64,000 nucleotides of DNA from Halorientalis sp. IM1011. GTDB lineage: Archaea; Halobacteriota; Halobacteria; Halobacteriales; Haloarculaceae. The stretch is taken from the NCBI RefSeq assembly GCF_001989615.1, contig NZ_CP019068.1:124001-188000 (forward strand). The letters run 5' to 3'. Shown here piece by piece: positions 33,376 to 42,243 of this stretch. The notes below the pieces were generated by a model, which searched no databases, was not told the DNA's origin, and worked only from the letters and a program-made list of their open reading frames with translations. Both the position numbers and the translations under genes were made by a program. The first letter of the stretch is position 1, and each line of letters opens with the position of its first letter.

Positions 33376-33579
33376 CTAGGGCGACCACTCGCAGGCATCT
33401 CCCGTCGTGAGTTCGTTCTCCTCGATGTGGGCAGACAGACAGGCGTAGTTACAGAAATACTCCGGTGACCCGCAATCGTCGGTGCAATCGCGCACGCAGA
33501 TCGGGTCGTGGTCGAATATCCGGGAGCCACAGTAGGTGCAGGACTGGTCAGCATCAGGGGTCCTAACGGTCGTCGACAT
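33376..33579 (-). CDS. Small Cys-rich zinc-finger protein (DUF7576-like)
   Basis: 67 residues with CTYCGSRIFDHDPICVRDC and CNYACLSAHIEENEL: eight Cys plus His in a compact double-knuckle. Resembles haloarchaeal DUF7576 proteins. Its neighbours suggest a part in metal handling, but these genes are widespread and the role is unknown. Confidence 0.75.
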   Translation of the reverse strand: MSTTVRTPDADQSCTYCGSRIFDHDPICVRDCTDDCGSPEYFCNYACLSAHIEENELTTGDACEWSP

Positions 33580-33810
33580 ACGTGTACATTCGGGGCGAAC
33601 CTTGAATTCGTTTTGACTATCGAGTGGTACTCCGTCAGGTGACTGATCTTCGAGGCGGACTCTGTGAGAGACATCGTAGTCGTACGTTGGTACAAACGTG
33701 GGTCGATGGATTGCCTACAATTTCAGGGTAGGAACTGAGCCGAGAGCTCAGCGAGAATGAACGGCGGCCGACGACAGATTTCCATTTGTACCTGTAGTCG
33801 GGAGTCAACT

Positions 33811-35171
33811 GCCCCGCGCACGGTGGCGCGGGGCTTGTCAGTGAACTCGGCCTCTGCCGACCGTGGTTAGTCGGATGGGACAAACCCCCGGTTCGGCGTC
33901 ACCGTTCCTGACTTCAGGGCGAGTTGACTGTCGCCCGTCCGCCGCGACGACTGGAGGCCGCGACGGACGTACCGCCACCCAACGTTCTTCGCTCCAACGT
34001 AGTCCGCGTTCGCCGTCGCACCACACTTCCCGCACTCAAACGTCGCCTGCCTGACGCGGTTCCCTTCGCTCGTGTGTCCACACTCGGGACACCGCCGACT
34101 CGTGTTCTCCGGATCGACGTACTCCGTACAAATGCCCTCCTCTTCCGCCTTGTACTCCACGAGGTCAACGAGCTGGCGGTGCGCCCACTGGTGGAACTCC
34201 TTCACTGGGGGCGCACGTTCCCTGATGTGTTTCAGGTTCTCGAACGCGATGTACTCGCAGTCGTGTGCCACCGCTTCCTCGATGATGTCGTTGGCCACCC
34301 GATGTAGGACATCTCGAACGTATCGGGATTCCCTGCCACTCATCTGCTGGATGGTACGGTGGGCGGACTGCGTACCGGTCTGTTGGAGACTGCTGCGAAT
34401 CTGCTCGAACTCCCGGTGTCGATGTCTGAGTTCTCTGCCGGACGCGAAGTACGCCGTTGAGGTGGTGGCGATGTTGACGATGCCGAGATCGACGCCGAGA
34501 ACTGTCCTGTCCTCGTCGTCGCCCTGTTGTTCGACCTGTTTCTCGGGCTTCGGTTTGCGGAACCCAAGGTGCAGGTAGTAGTCTCCATCGCGTCGGGTGA
34601 GCGTGGATTCAGTGAGTTCCCAGTCATCATCGTTGAGGTACTGGTATTGATAGCCGTCTTTGTCGTCCGGTAACGCGAGGTCACACCGAATGCGGTCATC
34701 GACAGTGGAGAGCGAGACTGTCCCGTCGTCGAACAGTGTCATCGTCCGGGTGTCATATTTCACCGTCTCGGCGGTGAACTCCGGCCGTGAAGTCTTGTAC
34801 TCCTCGTCCAGGTCTTCGAGTTCTTCAACACCTTGGAGTGCGGCTGCGGCTTGGTGGGTGGCGAGGACCGCGTGCTGACTCCCGAGACGCGTCTCCTCCA
34901 GTACCATGTCGTAGGCGAGACTTTGGAGGTAGGTTTTCCGCGTTTCACCGTGTTCCCATCCGATCTGGCTGCTGATGTTGCAGGCAGTTTGCCACTCGTT
35001 GACGGTGGTATCGAGCAGTTGCTTCTGCTCGTCGGTGAGGGTAGGGCGGGTGATTGCGGTGCGCCTCAGGTAGTCGTCTCCCACGAGTTTCAATAGGTGG
35101 TAGTGGTACTTAATAGATCGTGGTTTGTGGCAGCGGGTGTCGGCTTCCTCCCCGCCCACGGTGGGGCGGGG
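33811..35171 (-). mobile_element. TnpB-only element 3 (IS1341 type)
   Basis: Carries tnpB without tnpA. Matched hairpins stand at both ends: GCCCCGCGC-ACGGT-G-GCGCGGGGC (33811-33834) and CCCCGCCCAC-GGTGGGGCGGGG (35150-35171). As in elements 1 and 2 both face the same way. It lies within the metal island, directly before the gene at 35286, whose 5' end it may have removed. It would need TnpA in trans to move. Confidence 0.8.
33867..35084 (-). CDS. tnpB: TnpB RNA-guided nuclease homologue, element 3
   Basis: 405 residues if started at GTG 35084 (VGDDYLRRTAITRPTLTDEQ); the frame is open to 35159. RuvC residues look intact: GVDLGIVNIA (Asp), IAFENLKHIRE (Glu) and NADYVGAKN (Asp). Zinc ribbon CPECGHT...CGKCGATA. 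The longest and most canonical of the three TnpBs here. Confidence 0.9.
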   Translation of the reverse strand: MGDDYLRRTAITRPTLTDEQKQLLDTTVNEWQTACNISSQIGWEHGETRKTYLQSLAYDMVLEETRLGSQHAVLATHQAAAALQGVEELEDLDEEYKTSRPEFTAETVKYDTRTMTLFDDGTVSLSTVDDRIRCDLALPDDKDGYQYQYLNDDDWELTESTLTRRDGDYYLHLGFRKPKPEKQVEQQGDDEDRTVLGVDLGIVNIATTSTAYFASGRELRHRHREFEQIRSSLQQTGTQSAHRTIQQMSGRESRYVRDVLHRVANDIIEEAVAHDCEYIAFENLKHIRERAPPVKEFHQWAHRQLVDLVEYKAEEEGICTEYVDPENTSRRCPECGHTSEGNRVRQATFECGKCGATANADYVGAKNVGWRYVRRGLQSSRRTGDSQLALKSGTVTPNRGFVPSD

Positions 35172-35285
35172 AATCCGCCTTGCTACCTAGTTTGAACGTA
35201 GGCGGGTCCAACCGACGACCAGCAGGACTCCGTCCCGATTGTGAGTCGCAGAAAACGGTACCTCCAGCACTGGGCATATCTGTAT

Positions 35286-36053
35286 ATGGGAAACCACATC
35301 GAGCACGACTCTCACAGCCTCCCGAGGGGATACGGACCGTCTGGACATGCAACGGTCGGTGGACTGGCAGTCGCCGCAAACGGCTATCGGTTCGCCCCGT
35401 CATCCACTCACTTCACACCGGGCGATTCCGCCGACTGGGAGTTCCGAGTCGTTCGGGAAGATGGCTCGGTCGAAACGGCATTCGAGGAGGCCCACGACCA
35501 GCGTGGCCATCTGATTGTCGTCCGACGCGACCTAACTCGATTCCAGCATCTCCATCCGACGCTCGAAGATAACGGAACGTGGCGCGTCGAGGGGTTCACC
35601 CTCCCTGAACCAGGCGTGTACCGGGCGTTCATCGACGTCGTGATCGACGGACGACCGCTCACACTCGGCTTCGACCTCTTCGCAGACGGCTCAACAGTGG
35701 TGGAGCCCCAACCGGACGCAGGCCGGCGTGCCACCGTCGAGGAGTACACAGTCGAACTCAGTACTGACGAGGCCGTCGCGACCAGACCCACGAGGCTAAC
35801 CTTCGAAATCCGGCGTGATCGTGCGCCTGTCACTCGTCTTGATCCGTATTTAGGTGCGCTGGGTCATCTCGTCGGCCTCCGTGAAGGCGACCTCGCGTAC
35901 GTCCACGTCCATCCGGAAGAGACGAACTCGGACAGCGGTCGGGTCGAGTTCGTCGCGACCTTCCCGACCCCGGGGAAATACCGGTTGTTTTTCCAGGCGA
36001 AACCCGACGGGAACCTGATTACGACCGCCCACGACATCCGTTCCAGTACGTAA
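35286..36053 (+). CDS. Metal-island periplasmic-type protein with HxHP motifs
   Basis: 255 residues from ATG 35286 (MGNHIEHDSHSLPRG). Two beta-sandwich halves: one with FQHLHPTLEDNGTW and PEPGVYRAFIDV, the other with GALGHLVGLREGDLAYVHVHPEE and PTPGKYRLFFQAK. This is a known family of metal-resistance loci of unknown function. No signal peptide is seen, unlike relatives; the TnpB element just upstream may have replaced it. Confidence 0.7.
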   Translation: MGNHIEHDSHSLPRGYGPSGHATVGGLAVAANGYRFAPSSTHFTPGDSADWEFRVVREDGSVETAFEEAHDQRGHLIVVRRDLTRFQHLHPTLEDNGTWRVEGFTLPEPGVYRAFIDVVIDGRPLTLGFDLFADGSTVVEPQPDAGRRATVEEYTVELSTDEAVATRPTRLTFEIRRDRAPVTRLDPYLGALGHLVGLREGDLAYVHVHPEETNSDSGRVEFVATFPTPGKYRLFFQAKPDGNLITTAHDIRSST

Positions 36054-36195
36054 ACCGCGGGGACATTTCGCAATTTGCCGGCGAGTACTTCCACTGCATT
36101 CCGGATACGAGACCACTGCGACCGTGAGTGTCCGACGCAGGTGCCTCGTGTTGTTCGTCCGGGGATTGCCAGTGTCTGCCCGGTACTTCAGACAG

Positions 36196-38454
36196 TCAGT
36201 CAGCCGGTCGCGCATCCGCAGATGGAGACACACCCGGAAGGCTCGGAACCGAAAGGTCCACTCGCCGGAGTAGCTGGGCATTGATTGCGACGATCACAGT
36301 GCTAAGCGACATCAGGATAGCGCCGACGGCCGGCGAGAGCAGGATACCGATCGGCGCGAGGACACCAGCAGCGAGCGGGATGGCGAAGACGTTGTAGCCA
36401 GCCGCCCAGACGATGTTCTCCTGCATCTTCCGGTAGCTCGCCTTGCTCAGTTTCACCAACCGAACGACGTCCAACGGATTGTTCTGCACGAGGATGACGT
36501 CGGCCGACTGGACGGCGACGTCCGTCCCGCTCCCGATGGCGATCCCGACGTCTGCTCGCGTCAATGCCGGTGCGTCGTTGACGCCGTCGCCGACCATCGC
36601 CACGAGTTTGCCCTGGTCCTGGAGTTCCATGACCTTCGTGTCCTTGTCCTCTGGGAGTACCTCCGCGAACACCGTGTCGATGCCCAGTTCGTCGGCCACT
36701 GCATCGGCCACGTCCTGAGAGTCACCGGTGAGCATTGCCACCTCGATGTCGAGTTCGTGGAGCGCGTCGACGACGCGGTATGACTCCTCGCGAATTACGT
36801 CCGCCATCGCGAACGCGGCGATCAGGTTACCCTCGCGGACGAGATAGACCACGGTCTGTGCGTTCTCACCGGCTTCGTCGGCGAATGCGGCGAGGTCCGG
36901 GGGAACCTCACTGTCGAGATGGTTCAGAAGGTTCGGACCGCCGACGTAGATCTCCTGCCCATCGATGAACGCCCGAACGCCCCGACCTTTCATCGCCTCG
37001 AAGTCCGTCGCGTCGGGCGCATCGACGTCTCGTTCAGCTGCTGCCTCCCGGATAGCCCGTGCAATCATGTGCTCTGAGTCGCCCTCGACCGCGGCGGCGA
37101 GTGCGAGTGCCTCCTCGTCGGTGACGTCGTCGACAGTTTCCATCCCGACGACGCCGTGTTCACCCTCGGTGAGCGTCCCCGTCTTGTCGAAGATGATCGC
37201 GTCGAGTTCGCGAGCCCGTTCCATCGCGATGCGGTCGCGGACGAGCATGCCATTGCGGGCGGCGAGCGAGGTGTTGATCGCGACGACCAGCGGAATCGCC
37301 AGTCCGAGGGCGTGTGGGCAGGCGATGACGAGTACCGTGACGACTCGCTCAATGACCGATACGTCGAACGTCGTCGCGACGGTCCAGGCGAGGCCAGTCA
37401 CGAGGGCCGCACCGACGGCGACGTAGAACAGCCAGCCTGCGGCGCGATCCGCGAGCACCTGCGTGTTCGACTTGCTGCTCTGGGCCTCATCGACGAGGCG
37501 CATGATACCCGCCAGCGTCGTCTCCTCGCCCGTCGCGTCGATCCGCACGCGGAGACTGCCGTCGCCGTTGACCGTCCCGCCGATAACCTCGTCGCTGGGC
37601 TCCTTCGAGACCGGCTTCGACTCGCCGGTGATCATCGCTTCGTTCACGTCCGAATCGCCCTCCTCGACGACGCCGTCGGCAGGCACGCTCGCGCCTGGAC
37701 GAACGAGCACGAGATCCCCTTCCGAGAGGTCACTCACCGGAACTTCTTCCGTTTCGCCGGACTCCGTAATTCGTTCGGCAGTGTCGGGCATCAGCTTCGC
37801 CAGTTCGTCGAGTGCGCTCGAGGCCCGCCGGACCGACCGCATTTCGATCCAGTGGCCCAGCAACATGATGTCGATAAGCGTGACGAGTTCCCAGAAGAAC
37901 GCCGACGTCGTCGGAACGACGACGCTGGCGAGGCTGTAGACGAACGCGACGCTGATGGCCATCGAGATGAGCGTCATCATTCCCGGCGATCGGTCCCTGA
38001 TCTCGGGGATTGCCATCCTGAGGAACGGCACACCGCCGTAGGCGAAGACGATCACCGCGAAGACCGGATTGATCCACTCGCTGCCAGGGAATGCCGGGAC
38101 TGAGAAGCCGAGTTGCGCCTGGAGGAATTCGCTGTACAGCAGGACGGGAATCGAGAGCAGTGTGGAGACGAAGAATCGTCGACGGAACATCTGTTCATGG
38201 CCTTCGTGCATGCCACCGTGGTCGCCATGACCGTCGCCGTGTTCCGAGCCTCCGCCCCCGTGTCCCATCTGATGATCATGCGTGTCCCCAATTTCCCGTT
38301 CGACGTCGTCGGCATCGGCTGCCTCATCTTCGAGCATCGACTGCTCCGTACGGGACTCCTCTGCGTCGGGTACCGGCTCGTCACTCTCTGAACGTTGGTC
38401 GTCTTGGTGAGAGTGGGTTTCTTCGTCGTCTGCTGAGTGATGATGGTCGTCCAT
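36196..38454 (-). CDS. Copper P1B-type ATPase, CPH class (CopB-like)
   Basis: 752 residues. The N-terminal ~90 residues are His/Asp-rich ([18 protein letters not shown]...[13 protein letters not shown]) in place of an HMA domain. The metal-site helix carries [10 protein letters not shown] (~376), the class with CPH instead of CPC. Phosphorylation motif DKTGTLTEG (~425) and hinge [10 protein letters not shown] (~621) are present; the conserved SEHP reads SEHM. Exports copper or silver using ATP. Length normal. Confidence 0.93.
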   Translation of the reverse strand: MDDHHHSADDEETHSHQDDQRSESDEPVPDAEESRTEQSMLEDEAADADDVEREIGDTHDHQMGHGGGGSEHGDGHGDHGGMHEGHEQMFRRRFFVSTLLSIPVLLYSEFLQAQLGFSVPAFPGSEWINPVFAVIVFAYGGVPFLRMAIPEIRDRSPGMMTLISMAISVAFVYSLASVVVPTTSAFFWELVTLIDIMLLGHWIEMRSVRRASSALDELAKLMPDTAERITESGETEEVPVSDLSEGDLVLVRPGASVPADGVVEEGDSDVNEAMITGESKPVSKEPSDEVIGGTVNGDGSLRVRIDATGEETTLAGIMRLVDEAQSSKSNTQVLADRAAGWLFYVAVGAALVTGLAWTVATTFDVSVIERVVTVLVIACPHALGLAIPLVVAINTSLAARNGMLVRDRIAMERARELDAIIFDKTGTLTEGEHGVVGMETVDDVTDEEALALAAAVEGDSEHMIARAIREAAAERDVDAPDATDFEAMKGRGVRAFIDGQEIYVGGPNLLNHLDSEVPPDLAAFADEAGENAQTVVYLVREGNLIAAFAMADVIREESYRVVDALHELDIEVAMLTGDSQDVADAVADELGIDTVFAEVLPEDKDTKVMELQDQGKLVAMVGDGVNDAPALTRADVGIAIGSGTDVAVQSADVILVQNNPLDVVRLVKLSKASYRKMQENIVWAAGYNVFAIPLAAGVLAPIGILLSPAVGAILMSLSTVIVAINAQLLRRVDLSVPSLPGVSPSADARPAD

Positions 38455-38792
38455 GAGAATTCAGTACTCGATCTGTACGGTACCGAGGGTGATGGGTGTG
38501 GGGCCTCCTAGAATGATTTCAGTAACTCCGAAGCCCCAGTCTGGAATTTGAGCCCCAGAGAACAACATTTCGAGTTATCCGTGTGAGTCATCTCTTCAGA
38601 CCCGCTCTTGATACCAACCATGCTGCATCCATACTCTGTATTGCTCACACCGATTCTGGCAGAAAGTGGGGAGGTCGATAGCGCCCGTGCGAAATAGGAA
38701 GCGCGTATCTTGCATAGGGAGAACCACAATTGCCAGAAATGGTTATTGATCGATACAGAACCGTAATCACTCACTGCAGAGAACGATCACTT
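38455..38792. other. 337-bp gap between divergent genes
   Basis: Contains the promoters of the CopB-like ATPase (minus) and the small membrane protein (plus). A minus-strand frame at 38508-38774 (88 residues, KCCSLGLKFQTGASELL) has no recognisable domain and its composition is not haloarchaeal, so I do not call it. Confidence 0.4.
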
Positions 38793-39041
38793 ATGGACAT
38801 AACGCCGACCATGCTCTCACGGTTTGGGGCCTGGGGACAGATCGGCATCCTTGTTCTCGGAGTCGTCTTCTGGGCACTCGAGATAGGAACCGGTCTCCTT
38901 GCGGCATGTGTCGGATATTTCATCGTCACGATGGCGGGAATCATAGGGATCGCGAGAACAGAGTCGGCCATCGATGGAGCCATCGTGTTTCCCTTCTTGG
39001 TCCCTGGGTTCGTTCCCCTCTATCACTTCGCAACTCGGTAA
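38793..39041 (+). CDS. Small membrane protein
   Basis: 82 residues from ATG 38793 with two or three membrane helices (WGQIGILVLGVVFWALEIGTGLL, GYFIVTMAGIIGIA, AIVFPFLVPGFVPLYHF). Not recognised. Last gene before a long gene-poor stretch. Confidence 0.6.
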   Translation: MDITPTMLSRFGAWGQIGILVLGVVFWALEIGTGLLAACVGYFIVTMAGIIGIARTESAIDGAIVFPFLVPGFVPLYHFATR

Positions 39042-39847
39042 GCACGCACACTGAGCAGCTAATTCTCAGCAGTAACAGCGCGGAAGCCTACCTCTTCAGA
39101 AATGGGAGAAAACGCGTACGCCACGCTATACACACCACCTGTGAAAGTGATCTGCTACTGGCGTGACTCGGCACTGACGTTTGGCACCGCAAGTGATCGA
39201 TGGGACCACGCCATCGTCTGGCCAAATCATCTGGCAGCTGATACACCAACGAAGGCTGTTCGAAATGGGGCGTGGTCCCTGTACCAATACCTTCCCTCCT
39301 GTTTGAACGTCCCCCAGTTGGGTCCTTCGCGTGCTCACTCGGCGTCTCGTCAAATCCAAATCCTGGTTTTCTCAAACTGATAGCTCTATGGCCCACACCG
39401 GTTTTCGTGTCTCCATATGGCTCGTTACTGCACAACACTGACTCCACCGCTCGTTCCTTCCTATTCCTTTGGGCAAATCTCAAGGTGCGGGCTCCAAGAT
39501 AACGGCTGTAGAATCACGGAACGACGCGTAGGGCTGATTTGAACCGGTTGAATACAGCCTGAGAAAGTGAGTTACTCGAATTGGGCTGAGGATGAGACCG
39601 AAGAGGCGCCGAGACTGCTGGAAACAGTACTTATGGAGATCGACATCAAAACTAACACTGAGTCACCCTGTGGCTGGATTGTCTACGTGGCCGATCCAGC
39701 TCTAGAGAAGGGTCGAAACAAGACCAATAGCCCACGAACCACCGCTAGAGCTGGGTTTTCTTCTGAAATTCCCTCACTGACGATCGACACCGGGAGACGA
39801 TCCGAAAAGACGTGTCGAGATCAATATGGAATGGCTTGCACTTTCAC
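39042..39847. other. 806-bp gene-poor stretch between metal island and transfer operon
   Basis: No frame here looks like a haloarchaeal protein. Candidates at 39102-39380 and 39567-39866 (plus) and 39088-39483 (minus) lack motifs and the acidic composition. The stretch has lower GC than its neighbours and may be degenerate coding DNA at an island junction. It also holds the 3' region of the transfer operon. Confidence 0.45.
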
Positions 39848-41353
39848 TCACATCGGCTGTGAGTGAGACGACTCATCGAGTTGCTCGTACAGGTCGTCCG
39901 GGAAGGGGAGACTCCCATAGATCGAATAGGGACATTGGTCTCGCCCGATACAGTACCGTTGCATATCATCGTTCGAACAATGCATCGGGAGGGGATTCTC
40001 ACCGTCGATCTCGTTGTCGAGTTCGTAGCGGATCTGGTACTCGGTCTCCGCCTCGTCGTACCAGGGCCACCGCGCGAACAGGTCCTTCATATCACTGATA
40101 AACTCGGCTGTACTGGCGTCCTGGTACTGGGGAAGCCACCACGCCATCCGCACCAGATTGAAGAGGTCTTTTCGGACCGGTTTCTGCTCCTGAAGTCGTT
40201 CGTCCATGGCGGCCAGACAGGGCAACTCGAACAGATCCTCGAGGTCGTCGACGTGGAGCGGGCGGACACCGTCGCTGAACGCCGTCAGAGTGTAGCGATT
40301 CAACCGTGCATCCTCGACGCTGACGCTCGAGTGCTCACGGTTCTGTGAGAGAATCGCGCCGAGACTTCGTGGCGACGAAATAGCCTGACAGGCCTGTTGC
40401 TCCCAGGGTCGCTCGGGCTCGTAGGCGTCGAGTGCCGCATAGAGATCGCGTGCCGTCTGGGTCGCACCGAGCTGGGCGACGTCATCGTCTGCGGCGGCGA
40501 CTGCGTTGATGATCGTGCGCAGGTTCCGCGTCTCCCGGCTCCAGTTTGTCCATACGCGATGGGTCTGGCCGGCCTCGAAGAACCGATCGATACGGTCGGT
40601 GATCGCGGATTCGTTCGCCGTGAGCCAACTCCGTTGCTCGGCAGTGAGCGTCTCATCCTGCACTGTGAGGAGTCGGTCGAACGCGTCTTCCGCGTACTCG
40701 CGGTACTTCACCATGAAATCCGACACAGGAACGTAGAGGTTGTTGTCCGCAACGTGTGCCTGAATCTTGCCCTGCTGGTCCCCCTCGGCATCCGCACGGG
40801 CCAGACACTTTCGGGAAGCAGCGACGAGTGGGATTTCGAGATAATACGCCTCGCTGCCCTCGGGGCGTGTCGTCACGTCCGTACAGACCCTTCCCGGGTG
40901 GACGCCATCCTCGCCGGGCTCTTTCGCGTAGAGCGTCTCGGCGATCTCCTGGTGGAGCGCCCACCCCTCGTACTCGCGGACGAGCGAGGCGATATTGTTC
41001 ACGTACAGTTCGCGGAGATCACCCAGGAGTGCGAGCCGGCGCGGTGGCGTCGCCTCGAGCTTGGGATGGGCCATGATACAGATCGCGCCGAGTGTACTCA
41101 GGACCGCAAGCGCGCCTGGATCGTCGACATAGGGACGGCTGGCTGCCGCGTCTCGCGTACTCGGCGCGAACGCATCGGTGGTGAACCGTTCGACATCGGC
41201 GAGCAACTGCTCTGGCTGTTGCTCACCATCGACCGACCAGCGCTGATACCCACGCTCGAACAACTGCCGCAATTGGAACGCCCCTTCATCCCGTGGGAGG
41301 GCCGCCACCCGATACGCTGTGTACTCGTCATCTACAGGTGTGTCTCGGCTCAT
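39848..41353 (-). CDS. PriL-like primase large subunit of the element
   Basis: 501 residues. The C-terminal third has four spaced cysteines as in the Fe-S domain of primase large subunits: LPCLAAMDERLQEQKPVR (~378), TEYQIRYE, then MHCSNDDMQRYCIGRDQCPYS (~457-472). The N-terminal part is helical. Its ATG overlaps the stop of the PriS-like gene (ATGA). Predicted to help the catalytic partner bind template and start primers. Divergent from chromosomal PriL, so likely a plasmid-type subunit. Confidence 0.72.
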   Translation of the reverse strand: MSRDTPVDDEYTAYRVAALPRDEGAFQLRQLFERGYQRWSVDGEQQPEQLLADVERFTTDAFAPSTRDAAASRPYVDDPGALAVLSTLGAICIMAHPKLEATPPRRLALLGDLRELYVNNIASLVREYEGWALHQEIAETLYAKEPGEDGVHPGRVCTDVTTRPEGSEAYYLEIPLVAASRKCLARADAEGDQQGKIQAHVADNNLYVPVSDFMVKYREYAEDAFDRLLTVQDETLTAEQRSWLTANESAITDRIDRFFEAGQTHRVWTNWSRETRNLRTIINAVAAADDDVAQLGATQTARDLYAALDAYEPERPWEQQACQAISSPRSLGAILSQNREHSSVSVEDARLNRYTLTAFSDGVRPLHVDDLEDLFELPCLAAMDERLQEQKPVRKDLFNLVRMAWWLPQYQDASTAEFISDMKDLFARWPWYDEAETEYQIRYELDNEIDGENPLPMHCSNDDMQRYCIGRDQCPYSIYGSLPFPDDLYEQLDESSHSQPM

Positions 41354-42243
41354 GACTCGAGAAACGCTGGCGTCGCCTCCGTCCGGAAGTCGAAATCCGG
41401 ATCACTGATAGGCTGGACGATGCGAGAGACGTCGGCGTGTAGCGAGTACGGCAGCCGCATCACACGGCGCCGATCGGCCGTGACCACGGGGTCGATGGGA
41501 ATCCCGTATTCCTCGAGCAGCAGGTCGTTGATGACCTCGCGGCTTTGTTCGTCGTAGCGGTGCTCACGGTCGGTATCGAGGAGATAGACGTGACAACCCT
41601 GCCCCGAGTAGACGACCAGCGTCTCCGCGGCCTCGAAATCGTCCGCGAAGATTTCCTGGACGGTAAAGCCATACTCGAGGGCCTGCTCGATATCGGCGAA
41701 CGTGTAGGGATAGCCCTCGGGCGGGCTGTCGAGAATGCCCGCAGCCTGGAGTTGCTCGTTGTCGATGCCGGCGACTCCACCGGCGGTAGTGTCAGCGCCA
41801 GCACGCTGGGCGGCGATGTCTTTCGCGTCGATATCGACGGCGAGTAGCCAGGGCCGCTCCCAGTGATCGAGGGCGAAGTAGACTGCGTCGGGGCGGGGCG
41901 CCGGGTGGTCGACGAGATCCGGATCGACGAGGGCGTACTCGCTCCCCTGCGCCGGATCGGCCCGGGCAGGATACTGGATGAACTCCAGCAGGGCCGCCAT
42001 AGATTCGAACTGCTGGTTAGTGCGGTCGCCGGACGCAGTGGTCTGCCAGGTGTCCCGGCGAACGAACGACCGATCGGGTGCGTCCGCTGACCGGATCGGG
42101 TATTCGCTACGGAAGGCGATGGCGTACTGTTTGGGGCCGGCCACGGAGAGGAAGGTCGGGAATGCGTCGAGAGCCGCTGGAAACGTGTCCGTGTAGTAGG
42201 TGTGCAGTTCCGACCGCGTCGCTTCCCGCCAGGCGGGCGTCAC
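41350..42243 (-). CDS. PriS-like archaeo-eukaryotic primase catalytic subunit
   Basis: 297 residues. AEP motifs are visible: catalytic acids in LLAVDIDAKDIA (~134, DxD), VVYSGQGCHVYLLD (~212, the sGxGxHhh motif with His) and TADRRRVMRLPYSLHADVS, the PriS signature of Arg and His residues. The N-terminal region has AIAFRSEYPIRSAD. GTG start overlaps the stop of the coupling ATPase gene (GTGA). Makes primers for replication of the transferred or plasmid strand. Confidence 0.8.
   Translation of the reverse strand: MTPAWREATRSELHTYYTDTFPAALDAFPTFLSVAGPKQYAIAFRSEYPIRSADAPDRSFVRRDTWQTTASGDRTNQQFESMAALLEFIQYPARADPAQGSEYALVDPDLVDHPAPRPDAVYFALDHWERPWLLAVDIDAKDIAAQRAGADTTAGGVAGIDNEQLQAAGILDSPPEGYPYTFADIEQALEYGFTVQEIFADDFEAAETLVVYSGQGCHVYLLDTDREHRYDEQSREVINDLLLEEYGIPIDPVVTADRRRVMRLPYSLHADVSRIVQPISDPDFDFRTEATPAFLES

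Noticed and set aside
38508-38774. 88-residue minus-strand frame
   Set aside because: No motif, not acidic, and it would occupy the divergent promoter region of the CopB-like gene.
39567-39866. 99-residue plus-strand frame
   Set aside because: Starts at GTG without a ribosome site, overlaps the end of the PriL-like gene and has no recognisable fold.
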